Of a stretch of DNA of 64,000 bases, positions 54,161 through 63,583 are shown piece after piece. Source of the DNA: Flavobacteriaceae bacterium (GTDB lineage Bacteria > Bacteroidota > Bacteroidia > Flavobacteriales > Flavobacteriaceae); contig JASBUG010000043.1 of assembly GCA_030148025.1 (NCBI GenBank), positions 62,001-126,000 on the forward strand, read 5' to 3'. The translations under genes were made by a program, and so were the position numbers. Positions within the stretch are counted from its first letter, which is position 1; every line of letters starts with the position of its first letter. The notes beneath the pieces are model-generated. The model was not told the origin of the DNA. It made no database searches and was given only the letters and a program-made list of their open reading frames with translations.

Positions 54161-55714
54161 TTATTGACCACCTTTTCTATTTGGAGATCTTTGAGCGGGC
54201 CATTCGCGGCGTTCTCCAGTTCCTGGATTAATTGGCATTTCCATTCTTTCATTTGAGACTCTTTCTGGATCTTCAGATGCCATATAAACTAAAATAGCCG
54301 TTAGAATAGCATTATTTCTTAGATCATCAAAAACTATCTTATCGTATGTATCACGGTTTGTATGCCATGTATAGTCCCAGTACGACCAGTTTAAAGCACT
54401 TAAATTAAATGCAGGTGCACCAGCAGCTAAAAACGACGCATGGTCTGTTCCTCCTCTACTTGGACTTCCCGGAAATCTGGTTTCTATGTGTTTTGTAATG
54501 CTTTTTGGTACAGCATGTAACCAACGTCCTAAATAGTCGTAAGCGTGTAAAAATCCAGATCCTGAAATATTTACAACACGTCCTGTACCATTATCTTGGT
54601 TAAATAATGCTTGTACGTTTTTTACGATCTCTGGATGATCTTCAACAAAAGCTCTGGAACCATTTAATCCTTGCTCTTCACTTCCCCAATGCCCAACTAA
54701 AATAGTTCGTTTTGGGTTAGGATATATTTTCTTTAAAATACGCATAGCTTCCAACATCACTAATGTTCCAGTACCATTATCGGTAGCTCCAGTACCACCA
54801 TCCCAAGAATCAAAATGTGCTGATAACATAACATATTCATCTGGTTTTTCTGTTCCTTTAATTTCTCCAATAGTATTAAAGGTTGGCACTTCCCCGAGTT
54901 CTTTAGATTCAGCAACTATTTTCACAACAGGCTTGTTACCATATTCTGCCATTCTATAAAGCATTGTATAATCTTCCAGTTCCATATCTACAGCTGGTAT
55001 GTTCTTGGTTCTAGCACTAAATATTTTATTTACGCCAAAACCTCTAGACCAATTACAAGAGATTATTCCTGCTGCTCCTGCTTCTTCCAATGCAGCAATT
55101 ATTGTACGACTTGTATAGCCAGATCTTTTAATATTTGCTCTCCATTCTTCAGTTTGCACTCGTCTATCATCCTTCATTTTGGCAAAAGACTCTTCTGTAG
55201 CAAATTCTTCCCAATTATAATCTGGACGTCCTGTTGGTTGATTCATAGAAATAAGTACAAACTTTCCTTTTACGGATGGCAACCATTCTTTAAAAGCATC
55301 AGCATTTGCAATGTTGCTTGGTAATACAACAGCTTCAGCAGTTACACCTTTACTTGAAGTGCCAGGGTTCCATGCCAATTGCGTACCATCTAACGATTGT
55401 ACTCGTGGTGAAACCATATCAATATGCGTGATACCTCGTTCCCAACCACGCCAAGTACCATAGTTTTCCTTTCGTGCGTCTATTCCCCATTCTTTATATT
55501 GATTTATTGCCCATTTACTTGCATGTTCCATTTGTGGTGTTCCTACAAGTCGTGGTCCAATAACATCTAAAAGCTCGTGGGCTAATCTTTCTAATTGTGA
55601 GTTATCGTTGGCTTCTTTAATCATCCCTTCTATTACTGGGTTTTTATCCTGAGCACCAGCAATAACTGAAAATAATAGCATGATAGCCATTATTATTTGA
55701 GTAGTTCTTTTCAT
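54161..55714 (-). CDS. M28 family zinc peptidase, exported
   Basis: The 517-residue protein starts with a signal peptide (about 1-21). It has a PA-like insert (about 130-250) and an M28 catalytic domain with the metal-binding patterns HFDSWDGGTGATDNGTG, GSEEQGLNGSRAF and FNQDNGTG and a C-terminal TDHASFLAAGAP. The order fits aminopeptidases of the carboxypeptidase Q/M28 kind. It ends in a Pro/Arg-rich tail. It is probably a periplasmic or secreted enzyme for peptide use. Confidence 0.9.
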   Translation of the reverse strand: MKRTTQIIMAIMLLFSVIAGAQDKNPVIEGMIKEANDNSQLERLAHELLDVIGPRLVGTPQMEHASKWAINQYKEWGIDARKENYGTWRGWERGITHIDMVSPRVQSLDGTQLAWNPGTSSKGVTAEAVVLPSNIANADAFKEWLPSVKGKFVLISMNQPTGRPDYNWEEFATEESFAKMKDDRRVQTEEWRANIKRSGYTSRTIIAALEEAGAAGIISCNWSRGFGVNKIFSARTKNIPAVDMELEDYTMLYRMAEYGNKPVVKIVAESKELGEVPTFNTIGEIKGTEKPDEYVMLSAHFDSWDGGTGATDNGTGTLVMLEAMRILKKIYPNPKRTILVGHWGSEEQGLNGSRAFVEDHPEIVKNVQALFNQDNGTGRVVNISGSGFLHAYDYLGRWLHAVPKSITKHIETRFPGSPSRGGTDHASFLAAGAPAFNLSALNWSYWDYTWHTNRDTYDKIVFDDLRNNAILTAILVYMASEDPERVSNERMEMPINPGTGERREWPAQRSPNRKGGQ

Positions 55715-55925
55715 TTTTAAATTGTTTGGTTGTAATAAATATGATGTCTAATATACAAACACAACATAAAAACCAATGGTTTTATCTACCAAAAAAAACT
55801 CAGAATCAACTTTTTAACATTTTAATCATGAAACTAATATTGACTTTGTAAGAAAAAACAACTAATTTCGATTAACTATCGCTAAACACAATTAAAACAA
55901 TCTTTAGCTTGACATTGCCCACAAT

Positions 55926-56297
55926 ATGAAAAAACTGCTCGCAATATTGATAATTCTGACTTTTAATTCGTGTTTTATGTTCAAAGAAAATGGAATTGAG
56001 GTGAAAATTAAAAATGACTCAAATGAACCTATAACAAATGTTGAATTTACAACGACTGAAAGATTGGACGTGATAAAAATTGACCGAATTGAACCGAATG
56101 AAAGCGTGACGAAATTTCTATCTATGCGGAAAAATAAAACTGATGGAGCTTATTCGTTGACTTTCACTCGTGTAAATGGAAAAAAGGAAATTAGTGGTGG
56201 CGGATATTATACGAATGGTGGTTCACTTGACCATTGGGTTGATTTTATTGTGGAAAGTGACACTACGATTGTGAAATTTGATGGACCTATATACTAA
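55926..56297 (+). CDS. Small hypothetical lipoprotein, possibly acquired
   Basis: The 123-residue protein has a signal peptide and lipobox FNSC (Cys16). The mature part is beta-rich (GIEVKIKNDSNEPITNVEFTT and later strands) and looks like a single small domain. No family is recognised. Its third positions are richer in G/C than those of the neighbours, and it stands alone between the peptidase and glycosyltransferase genes with an inverted-repeat site behind it. Acquisition as a cassette is possible but unproven. Confidence 0.65.
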   Translation: MKKLLAILIILTFNSCFMFKENGIEVKIKNDSNEPITNVEFTTTERLDVIKIDRIEPNESVTKFLSMRKNKTDGAYSLTFTRVNGKKEISGGGYYTNGGSLDHWVDFIVESDTTIVKFDGPIY

Positions 56298-56328
56298 AAA
56301 AATACTATGGCAACAATATATAACCGCA

Positions 56329-56456
56329 ATTATAACGGATTCGACCACCCTTCGACTGCGCTCAGGGTAGACTCAAGCGAATCCACTCAGAATTACTAAA
56401 ATCAGTTCTAAGCCGAATAACTATTAACCCGTAACGCACGGTTATACAAAGCGTTA
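56329..56456. repeat. Intergenic palindromes, including an attC-like TAACGC...GCGTTA site
   Basis: Two kinds of inverted repeat lie here. GGATTCG...CGAATCC (56338-56382) includes the inner CCCTTCGACTGCGCTCAGGG hairpin. TAACGC (56432-56437) and GCGTTA (56451-56456) flank 13 bases and recall the R''/R' ends of integron attC sites. No integrase gene is visible, so this may be only a hairpin or terminator. Confidence 0.45.
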
Positions 56457-56466
56457 AACGAACCGC

Positions 56467-57495
56467 CTAAATATTCTGTAATAATTTCTCAGACAATTCA
56501 GTTGCTATAATGTGATTGGTAATGATCTCGTCAATAATAAACTGTGTAGTATCAGGAAAATCAATATCTACTATGTTTTCACTTGCTACCCATTTTTTTA
56601 TTTTATCAACTTTATTCTCATTAAAATTCTTTAATACTTTTACACCCAATGCTTTTAATCCGGCTGCATTATAGGCTTGCTCATATTGACCCTTCATAGG
56701 CACGACTAATAGTTTCTTTTTAAAGAACAATGCTTCGGCAGGTGTTTCAAAACCTGCACCACAGATCACACCTTTACTCCATGCCATACTCTGCTCGAAC
56801 GATTTATTACAAATAGGCCTTATCTGTACATTCCCTTTTCTATACAACGTTTCAGCGTGTTTTGAAAACACTCTCCATTTTACATTTTTGATCTTAGACA
56901 ACACTTTTATTATGCGTTCATCACTATAAGCAGGTAAATACACTACATAATAATTCTTCTCTTTAATACTTTGTTTACGAATGTCTTTTCTAATAATGGC
57001 AGGAAACATTTTTTTATCATAACTCTTAAAATGAAATCCGTATCTAATAGGTGTTGGAGCGTAATACTTTAAAATTAAATTACCAATAACACTTTTTTGT
57101 TTTGGCTTGGGAACATTTGGTGATAACAAAGCACTTTGATGGCTTAAGGATACGCAATTGATCTTCCTATTTAAATAACATGCCCAAGCCGATATAGGTT
57201 CAAAATCGTTGATCACTAAATCGTACGATTTAATTCTACAACTTCTTATTTCTTTAATAACTCTAAAAATATTATTTGTTCTCAAAGTTTTCCAGTAATC
57301 TATCCCTCCTCGTTTTCCAAATACGAAACTTATTCCCTTAAAACGATATTTAACTGGAAATGGTAACTCAATTTCAGATTGCGTACCACTTACTAACACA
57401 TGTACTTGCACTCTGCTATTTAATGCCGGAATTATTTCTTTAGCACGACTTATATGTCCATTCCCCGTACCTTGAATTGCGTAAAGTATTTTCAT
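56467..57495 (-). CDS. Glycosyltransferase (GT28/MurG-like)
   Basis: The 342-residue protein starts with YAIQGTGNGHISRA, the glycine-rich N-terminal motif of MurG-type enzymes, and has CGAGFETPAEALFFKKKLLVVPMKGQYEQ near residue 250, the nucleotide-sugar site. It should move a sugar from a UDP or similar donor, possibly to a lipid. It overlaps the phosphoesterase gene by four bases, so the two act in one pathway, plausibly of lipid A or a glycolipid. The acceptor is unknown. Confidence 0.85.
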   Translation of the reverse strand: MKILYAIQGTGNGHISRAKEIIPALNSRVQVHVLVSGTQSEIELPFPVKYRFKGISFVFGKRGGIDYWKTLRTNNIFRVIKEIRSCRIKSYDLVINDFEPISAWACYLNRKINCVSLSHQSALLSPNVPKPKQKSVIGNLILKYYAPTPIRYGFHFKSYDKKMFPAIIRKDIRKQSIKEKNYYVVYLPAYSDERIIKVLSKIKNVKWRVFSKHAETLYRKGNVQIRPICNKSFEQSMAWSKGVICGAGFETPAEALFFKKKLLVVPMKGQYEQAYNAAGLKALGVKVLKNFNENKVDKIKKWVASENIVDIDFPDTTQFIIDEIITNHIIATELSEKLLQNI

Positions 57496-58358
57496 ATATG
57501 CCTTGTTAGGTTAAAATCTGCTAATAGTTCATTAAAGAGTTCTTTATTGCTTTTCTCTATCACATCAATTCCTTGATCTTGGTTTGACTCATCCACAAAA
57601 TCGTCTTCATCATATTTATAAATACGCCACTCACTGTTTACACACTCTAAAGCTGTTAAATTTTCTACCCAATCACCTGAATTTAAATAGTCAACACTTC
57701 CGTGACTATTACTGTACGTTTTTATAGTTGGTTGATGTATATGTCCGCAAACCACATAATCAAATCCATTTTCAACAGCAATATCTGCAGCTGTTTCTTC
57801 GAAATTATTAATGAATTTTACCGCGCTTTTCACACTGTCTTTGATCTTTTTTGAGAGAGATATTCTGCCTTTACCAAAGAACCTACTAATTCTATTTACC
57901 AAACTATTAATCATGATAAGGATATCATAACCAATAGCCCCAAGTTTGGCCAACCATTTTGAATGCTGCATGGTTACATCAAACACATCGCCATGAAAAA
58001 ACCATGCTTTCTTTTCACCTATAGTTAGCACTACTTTATTAACGATTTGAAAAGAGTTCATTTTAAACCCAACAAACTTGCGTAACATCTCATCGTGATT
58101 GCCTGTAACATAATATACAGTTACATCATTCCCTATCCACTCAATAAAGTGCTTAATAACACGCATGTGTTCTTTTGGCCAATAACGCTTTTTAAATTGC
58201 CAGATATCGATAATATCACCATTTAACACTACTGTTTTTGGAGAAATGCTCTGTAAATAGTTTAAAAGCTCGGTAGCTTGACACCCAAAAGTGCCCAAAT
58301 GCACATCGGAGATCACAACAATATCTACCTCTCTTTTTATTGTTTTATTTGCTATCAT
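57492..58358 (-). CDS. Calcineurin-like phosphoesterase (LpxH-like)
   Basis: The 288-residue metallophosphoesterase shows the four family motifs: ISDVHLG, NGDIIDIW, TGNHDE and VCGHIHQP. It resembles UDP-2,3-diacylglucosamine diphosphatases but is longer than E. coli LpxH (240), with an amphipathic insert near residues 130-180. With the overlapping glycosyltransferase it probably serves cell-envelope lipid synthesis. Assignment to lipid A is likely but not certain. Confidence 0.85.
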   Translation of the reverse strand: MIANKTIKREVDIVVISDVHLGTFGCQATELLNYLQSISPKTVVLNGDIIDIWQFKKRYWPKEHMRVIKHFIEWIGNDVTVYYVTGNHDEMLRKFVGFKMNSFQIVNKVVLTIGEKKAWFFHGDVFDVTMQHSKWLAKLGAIGYDILIMINSLVNRISRFFGKGRISLSKKIKDSVKSAVKFINNFEETAADIAVENGFDYVVCGHIHQPTIKTYSNSHGSVDYLNSGDWVENLTALECVNSEWRIYKYDEDDFVDESNQDQGIDVIEKSNKELFNELLADFNLTRHI

Positions 58359-58493
58359 TTAAGTACGTTCTTACTAAACGATAATTTAAAACCACAATGT
58401 GTTGTTTAGGTTATTTGCAAATTATGATTGCGTTAACTAGTACAGTTTACTTATTATGAAATGGTTAGAAAAAAGGAAATGAAATATTAATAA
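58359..58493. other. Non-coding region upstream of the phosphoesterase gene
   Basis: AT-rich region with no gene. A promoter for the phosphoesterase operon is expected here, but I see no convincing TTG/TAnnTTTG pair. Confidence 0.4.
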
Positions 58494-58497
58494 GTAG

Positions 58498-58665
58498 GAT
58501 TGTAGATCCTGCATGCCTCGTGCTGAAAATACAAAGTCAATGCTACGGATTACTCACTACGTTCGGTGATCCTGCAAAAAAACGCTTAGAAGAAATTAAA
58601 GGCACTCTTTTAGACAGGATTGTAGATCCTGCATACCACGCGCTGAAAATACAAAGTCAATGCTA
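58498..58665. repeat. Direct repeat of about 48 bases, 120-base period
   Basis: The stretches at 58498-58545 and 58618-58665, beginning GGATTGTAGATCCTGCAT and ending ACAAAGTCAATGCTA, differ at three positions only. Each starts with the small palindrome GGAT...ATCC. A further hairpin, GGATTACTCACTACGTTCGG and its GTGATCC partner (58547-58572), lies between them. They look like REP-type intergenic repeats. Confidence 0.8.
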
Positions 58666-58723
58666 GCGCATTGCTTTTTTTATTTCTTCAAAATCCTAAA
58701 GCAAGCTTTGGACTTCTTGAAAC

Positions 58724-58753
58724 AAAAAAAGTCTGCATTTTCATGCAGACTTT
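58724..58753 (-). terminator. Terminator of tRNA-Tyr
   Basis: AAAGTCTGCAT and ATGCAGACTTT form an 11-bp stem with a four-base loop (58728-58753), followed on the minus strand by a run of T. It begins 12 bases after the tRNA 3' end. Confidence 0.85.
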
Positions 58754-58764
58754 GTGCTTATTCG

Positions 58765-58847
58765 TGGGGAGAGCAGGATTCGAACCTGCGAAGGTAAAAA
58801 CCAACAGATTTACAGTCTGTCCTCGTTGGCCGCTTGAGTATCTCCCC
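58765..58847 (-). tRNA. tRNA-Tyr (GTA)
   Basis: On the minus strand the 83-base gene starts GGGGAGATACTCAAGCGGCC. The acceptor stem is GGGGAGA/TCTCCCC. The anticodon stem ACAGA/TCTGT encloses CTGTAAA, giving anticodon GTA. A long variable arm of the class II type is present, as usual for bacterial tRNA-Tyr, and the T arm reads GCAGGTTCGAATCCTGC. CCA is not encoded. Confidence 0.96.
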
Positions 58848-58905
58848 AAAGCGGTCGCAAATATATTATAGTTTTTGGATTACACAAAACAAAAACTAAC
58901 GAGTT

Positions 58906-61617
58906 TTATAAATCGTACTTTAAACTAAAGACTGCGTATCTAGGTTGTATAAAATATTCGCTAGTACTTGTATATAAAGAATTAGAACTATCCTGATTTA
59001 AAGAACCCGTATCTAACACATTGGTTACCCCAACTTTATATTCCCATTTACTATCTTTTTTCTGGTATGACAAACTTGCATCTAAGAAGCTATAATTATT
59101 CAGTGTTTTGCCACCGCTTCTGTAATTATAGAACGAATAGTCTGCATTAAACGAAAAACTTTTTAAGATGTAAGCATCCATATTAATATACGGCCTATGT
59201 GTATAGAACTTGTTACTACCTGCACCTTGATCATAATTGTTAACAGTTAAATTATACCCAAAATCAAAATTTGGTGCTTTTCTAAAATTGGTACTTATTC
59301 TAGTTCTATACGATTGCGTGAAAGATTCATTAACATTTTGCTCGTTGTTTACAAATTGATTGAACTTACTATAGGTAAAATTACCTCCTATGGATGTTTT
59401 TATTTTTCCAAAATTACGTTCAAATCGACCTCTAACCATTAGTGATTCATCAGCAAAATTAGAATTAAACGGTGTTGATACACGATTGGTTGTGTTTGGT
59501 AAAAATACCGATCTAGATCGAATTTGGTCAATGCGTTTATTATAATTAATGGTTGCAAACACATTGGTATAATTAAACATGTTAAAGCTGAAATAATTTA
59601 AATTCAGGTTATGAGATAACGATGTTTCTAAATCTTTATTCCCCTGGAATAATGAGTTATAGTTATTAAACACAAAGCCTTCAGCCAACTGATTTACGTC
59701 TGTAAAACTTGTTTGCATACGGTAATTAAAATTCAGGCTTTCACTTTTCTTAAACTGAATACGCATATCAAAATCTGGTAAAATTCTAAAAAAATCATCG
59801 TTTGTCTCCATACCAAATTGTCGGTTCTTTGTTGAATAACTATGAACCGTAAATCCAGGAGTTAAGGTAAACTTACCTGTTTTCACTCTATAATGAGCGC
59901 CTAAATACACATCACTAAAATTGTAGGTTATATTATTTACTACATCGCCAGCAGTACTATTCAACTCATAATTTGATCCGTTATCTAGTATTTGATAAAT
60001 CTCTGAATTGAACTTCTGTCTGCTAAATAGTGTTCCGAAAGTAAAATTGATATTACTTTTTTGATTTAACACATACCAGTAATCTAATTTTGCATCCAAT
60101 CTATTTGTTTTTATACGCTTTTCTTGAGCTACATCGTATCCAGATTGTGTATTATCTAACCCTAATACATCCGCTAATTTAAATGGTTCGTCACCACTTC
60201 CAAACCTTTCTAAAGCTGCATTGTAAAACGGGTCTTCATCCTGCCATAAGTGCTGTGCTTCTAATGCAAAAATATTTTTCTCATTAAGCGTATAATAATA
60301 GTTAGCGTTTTGTTGAATACTAAACGGATTCTGTTCCTGTGCTTCATCAATATTACTCAATACTGATGAATAGAAGTCTTTAAATTCATTTTGTTTAGAA
60401 AGCCTTCCAAATATGTCGTAATCAAAATGATTATTAGCATTAGGCTTATAGCTCGAACTCAGTTTTAACAATCCAAGGTCTCTTTTTTGATTGGTAGCAC
60501 TTTCTGTTGTTTCATCTGGAGAAATAACGGTTCCGTCTTCAGATAGCGCATATACTCGTGAGCTGTTTTGTTGCATATCGGTTTTGGTACCAGAATAAAT
60601 TCCGAATCCACTTAAATCCCACTTCTTTGTTGGTGACACACTAAAATTGGCAGCTCCAAATTTTGTGTCAATAGATTTTGCACGATTGTTTTGCATCGTT
60701 AAAAAGCCCATATCGCTTGACGACACATTAAAGTTAGTACCACTATTTCTATTAATGCCTCTAAAGCCACCCGTGAAATTAAAATAATCCATCGCTGTAA
60801 AAGGCACTTCACCTATATTATTAAAATCTGTAATAATATTAACACTGTATTTCGGACTGTAATAAAACAATTTTGGATGTACCAAGTAACGCTCATCTGG
60901 TCCAGCTCCTGCCGTAACCTCACCAAACCAAAAGTTCTTTTTCCCTTCTTTAAGTTTGATATTTATAGCAATATTATCTTCATTACTTCTCACATTACGT
61001 AACTGCCCAACCTCATCATAGTTCTTTAATACTTGTACTTTATCAAGTGCATCTGCTGGAATATTCTTAGTAGCCAATTTAGTATCACCATCAAAGAAAT
61101 CTTTACCTTCAACCATGACCTTACTCACTTCTTTTCCTTCTACCTCAATTTGACCATCATCATTTATTTCAACACCTGGAAGCTTCTTCAACACGTCTTC
61201 CAATTTCTTTTCAGAACCATCTTTAAACGAATCGGCATTATATACCAATGTATCTCCCTTTACCGAAACGGGCATTTCATAGGTGAGTTCTACAGCATCT
61301 AAGGCATTATCTGGAAACATGGTAAAGTCTTTAGAAAGATCATCTGTTTTTGTAGATATAAGTTCTTCATGCGACTTCATACCTATATAACTTACCTGAA
61401 GTTTGTACGACACATTGCTCTTTAAATTTAACTTATATCGTCCTTGATCATTAGTAATACCATAGGAATCCAAAGCTTTTGTTTCCTGATTGATTGCAAT
61501 TACATTTGCCAATTCTAAAGGAGCTCCAATACTATCTTTTACAACGCCTTCAACTTTAATTTGTGCAAAAGTAGTTCCTGCTACTAATAGAATAATAGTA
61601 GTAATTATTTGTTTCAT
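58906..61617 (-). CDS. Outer-membrane beta-barrel protein with CarboxypepD_reg-like domain
   Basis: The 903-residue protein has a signal peptide (1-18), a carboxypeptidase-regulatory-like beta domain (about 20-105) and a plug-like segment with LEDVLKKLPGVEI near residue 140-152. The remaining 700 residues are rich in aromatic residues and alternate as in TonB-dependent barrels, ending in F (ProC-terminal FSLKYDL). It belongs to the group often found beside GLPGLI proteins, as here. Substrate unknown. It is 32 bases after the first GLPGLI gene and is likely cotranscribed. Confidence 0.9.
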   Translation of the reverse strand: MKQIITTIILLVAGTTFAQIKVEGVVKDSIGAPLELANVIAINQETKALDSYGITNDQGRYKLNLKSNVSYKLQVSYIGMKSHEELISTKTDDLSKDFTMFPDNALDAVELTYEMPVSVKGDTLVYNADSFKDGSEKKLEDVLKKLPGVEINDDGQIEVEGKEVSKVMVEGKDFFDGDTKLATKNIPADALDKVQVLKNYDEVGQLRNVRSNEDNIAINIKLKEGKKNFWFGEVTAGAGPDERYLVHPKLFYYSPKYSVNIITDFNNIGEVPFTAMDYFNFTGGFRGINRNSGTNFNVSSSDMGFLTMQNNRAKSIDTKFGAANFSVSPTKKWDLSGFGIYSGTKTDMQQNSSRVYALSEDGTVISPDETTESATNQKRDLGLLKLSSSYKPNANNHFDYDIFGRLSKQNEFKDFYSSVLSNIDEAQEQNPFSIQQNANYYYTLNEKNIFALEAQHLWQDEDPFYNAALERFGSGDEPFKLADVLGLDNTQSGYDVAQEKRIKTNRLDAKLDYWYVLNQKSNINFTFGTLFSRQKFNSEIYQILDNGSNYELNSTAGDVVNNITYNFSDVYLGAHYRVKTGKFTLTPGFTVHSYSTKNRQFGMETNDDFFRILPDFDMRIQFKKSESLNFNYRMQTSFTDVNQLAEGFVFNNYNSLFQGNKDLETSLSHNLNLNYFSFNMFNYTNVFATINYNKRIDQIRSRSVFLPNTTNRVSTPFNSNFADESLMVRGRFERNFGKIKTSIGGNFTYSKFNQFVNNEQNVNESFTQSYRTRISTNFRKAPNFDFGYNLTVNNYDQGAGSNKFYTHRPYINMDAYILKSFSFNADYSFYNYRSGGKTLNNYSFLDASLSYQKKDSKWEYKVGVTNVLDTGSLNQDSSNSLYTSTSEYFIQPRYAVFSLKYDL

Positions 61618-61649
61618 CTGTTCGATTTGATTTTTAATTGATTTTTGAA

Positions 61650-62525
61650 TTATCCGCGATGCCTTATACCTCTTCGTCCTCCTCTACCTCTATACATTTC
61701 GCGCATTTCTTCTGTTTTCTTTTTTACAATAGTATTGTATTCTTCTTTGGTTACTTCTTTTCCTTTTGATGGGATTTCAATGACTTCTTTTTCTGAAGGA
61801 TTCATAATGATCTTTGAGCATAAAATGGTTGTTCTCCCTGCATTTACTTCTAAGATTAGCCCTGGCAATCCCCAATATTCTCCAGGTCCTTGATTAATTG
61901 GAATCTGTGGTGTGTACCATGCTGTTATTTTAATCTCCTTAGGAACTTCAATTTCTTTGGTTTGATCTTGCGCCTGTGTAGTATCTTTTTCCTTTTCTTC
62001 ATCCTGTCTTCCTCTTCGACGTACATTCGTAAAATCGAACTCGTCTACTTTTTTAACAGCAGTTGCCTTCATACACAGATACTTTCCAATTTGCTTGGTT
62101 TCGCTTTCCAGTTTCCATTCCAATGCTTTTAGCTCGTCTTTTATTAAAAACTCTTTTCCAAAAAACTCCTGTTCCTGCAGCAAACTTTTGTTTTTTACGT
62201 TTTTATATTGAGCTCCAGGAGTAAAACTCCCCATCATCATTCTAAAACCTCTTCCGCTTTGACCTGGAGCCTCCAGTTTTTCTTCTTCTTTATAAATAGA
62301 CGCTTCTTTATTAAATGTAAGCACAAAGGTTTTTTCAAACATGCTCTTCATTCTTTCGGCTATCTGTTTTTTCATGTCCTCGCTCATTTGTCTTCCACCA
62401 AAATTGTTCATGTCTAAACTGGTTTTTGAAAAGTAATAAGCCTTACCTTGAAACTCTTGAGCCCAAGTGACTGTTGAAAAAAGAAGTAAACAATTAGCAA
62501 TTAATCTAATAGAAATCGATTTCAT
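61650..62525 (-). CDS. GLPGLI family protein
   Basis: The 291-residue exported protein has a signal peptide (about 1-22) and the eponymous motif WGLPGLILEV near residue 220. The centre is charged (Lys/Glu/Arg-rich, about 165-195) and the C-terminus ends RGRGGRRGIRHRG. Function unknown; such proteins pair with CarboxypepD_reg outer-membrane barrels in Bacteroidota. It lies between the second GLPGLI gene and the barrel gene on the same strand. Confidence 0.93.
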   Translation of the reverse strand: MKSISIRLIANCLLLFSTVTWAQEFQGKAYYFSKTSLDMNNFGGRQMSEDMKKQIAERMKSMFEKTFVLTFNKEASIYKEEEKLEAPGQSGRGFRMMMGSFTPGAQYKNVKNKSLLQEQEFFGKEFLIKDELKALEWKLESETKQIGKYLCMKATAVKKVDEFDFTNVRRRGRQDEEKEKDTTQAQDQTKEIEVPKEIKITAWYTPQIPINQGPGEYWGLPGLILEVNAGRTTILCSKIIMNPSEKEVIEIPSKGKEVTKEEYNTIVKKKTEEMREMYRGRGGRRGIRHRG

Positions 62526-62621
62526 TATAAAAAGTCTTTAAGTGTTACCATTAAAAGTACATACTTTTAATAAACGTTAGACTTTAAATAATCTATTAGG
62601 TTTAATTAGTGCTATGTTAAA

Positions 62622-63461
62622 TTACCCTCGCACTCTAATCCTTACGCTATTCCCATCGTCATCATGTCTTTCATTTCTAAAGCGTTCGCGCATTTCTTTT
62701 TGCTTTTTCTCCATGATTTTGTTGAACTCTTCCTGAGTAACCTTTTTCCCTTTTGTTGGCTCAACTATTTTTAATTTTTCTTTAGGATTCATTACAATTT
62801 TGCTACAGATAATAGTTTCAGAACCATCATTTATTTCAAGGATCAATCCTGGTAAACCATGATAATTTCTCGGACCATTACTTACAGGTATTTGAGGTGT
62901 ATACCAAGCCGTTACTGTATACTCTTCCATTTCTGGCTCTTTATCTTCATCTTCAGGATCTGGCATACCATCTAATTCAACCGGACGCTCTCTGGTAAGT
63001 GTTGCTTTATAACACGTATAATTCCCAATGTTTTTGGTTTCGCTTCCTAATTGCCAATCGTGCTTTCTCAATTTGTCATTGATCAAGAACATCTTTCCAA
63101 ACGATTCATTTTGATTTGCATATCGGTCTTCTTTAGTATTCTTATATAATACATCTGAACCTCCACCTGCACCTGCAATAACAATTCGCACGTTAGCAGC
63201 CTGTGGTGCTTCTAACTGTTCTTCTTCTTTAAAAACAGATTCTTCTTTACTAAAAGACAGCAAAAATGTTTTCTCAAACTGCTTTTTCATCATTGCCATC
63301 ATGCGTTCTTGCATTTCTGAACTTACTTTAGTACTATCCATTTGAAAATTCATTTGGCGCTTAGATTTATAAGTTGCAATCCCTTGGAAATCTTGTGCAC
63401 TAAGTACGTTGGTTACTAATACTGTAATAACAACAGCAAAAAATTTAATAATCTTATTCAT
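62622..63461 (-). CDS. GLPGLI family protein
   Basis: The preferred start at 63461 gives a 279-residue protein with a signal peptide (MNKIIKFFAVVITVLVTNVLSAQ region). It contains HGLPGLILEI and shares with its neighbour the order FSKEESVFKEEEQLEAP, SFGKMFLINDKLRKHDW and VTAWYTPQIPVSNGP, so the two are paralogues from a tandem duplication. The frame is open ten codons further upstream. A Gly/Asp/Arg-rich tail follows. Function unknown. Confidence 0.92.
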   Translation of the reverse strand: MNKIIKFFAVVITVLVTNVLSAQDFQGIATYKSKRQMNFQMDSTKVSSEMQERMMAMMKKQFEKTFLLSFSKEESVFKEEEQLEAPQAANVRIVIAGAGGGSDVLYKNTKEDRYANQNESFGKMFLINDKLRKHDWQLGSETKNIGNYTCYKATLTRERPVELDGMPDPEDEDKEPEMEEYTVTAWYTPQIPVSNGPRNYHGLPGLILEINDGSETIICSKIVMNPKEKLKIVEPTKGKKVTQEEFNKIMEKKQKEMRERFRNERHDDDGNSVRIRVRG

Positions 63462-63547
63462 GATTGTGTTTGTTATGATTTTACAAAGCAAAGATGCTAC
63501 ACGCTTTCTTTTTTTACAGTTAACTAATGTTAACGTGTGTTAAGCGA

Positions 63548-63579
63548 TTGGTTTTATAGTATTTTAACATTTACTTTTG
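63548..63579 (+). promoter_or_regulatory. Promoter of the sensor gene at the right edge
   Basis: TTG (63548-63550), a 21-base spacer and TACTTTTG (63572-63579) fit the Bacteroidota consensus. The ATG follows only four bases after the -7 box, so the mRNA would be nearly leaderless if this promoter is used. Confidence 0.5.
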
Positions 63580-63583
63580 ACCT

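Noticed and set aside
58671..58871. Open frame of 66 codons on the plus strand
   Set aside because: It runs antisense through the tRNA-Tyr gene; GRAGFEPAKV is the well-known false translation of a tRNA T arm.
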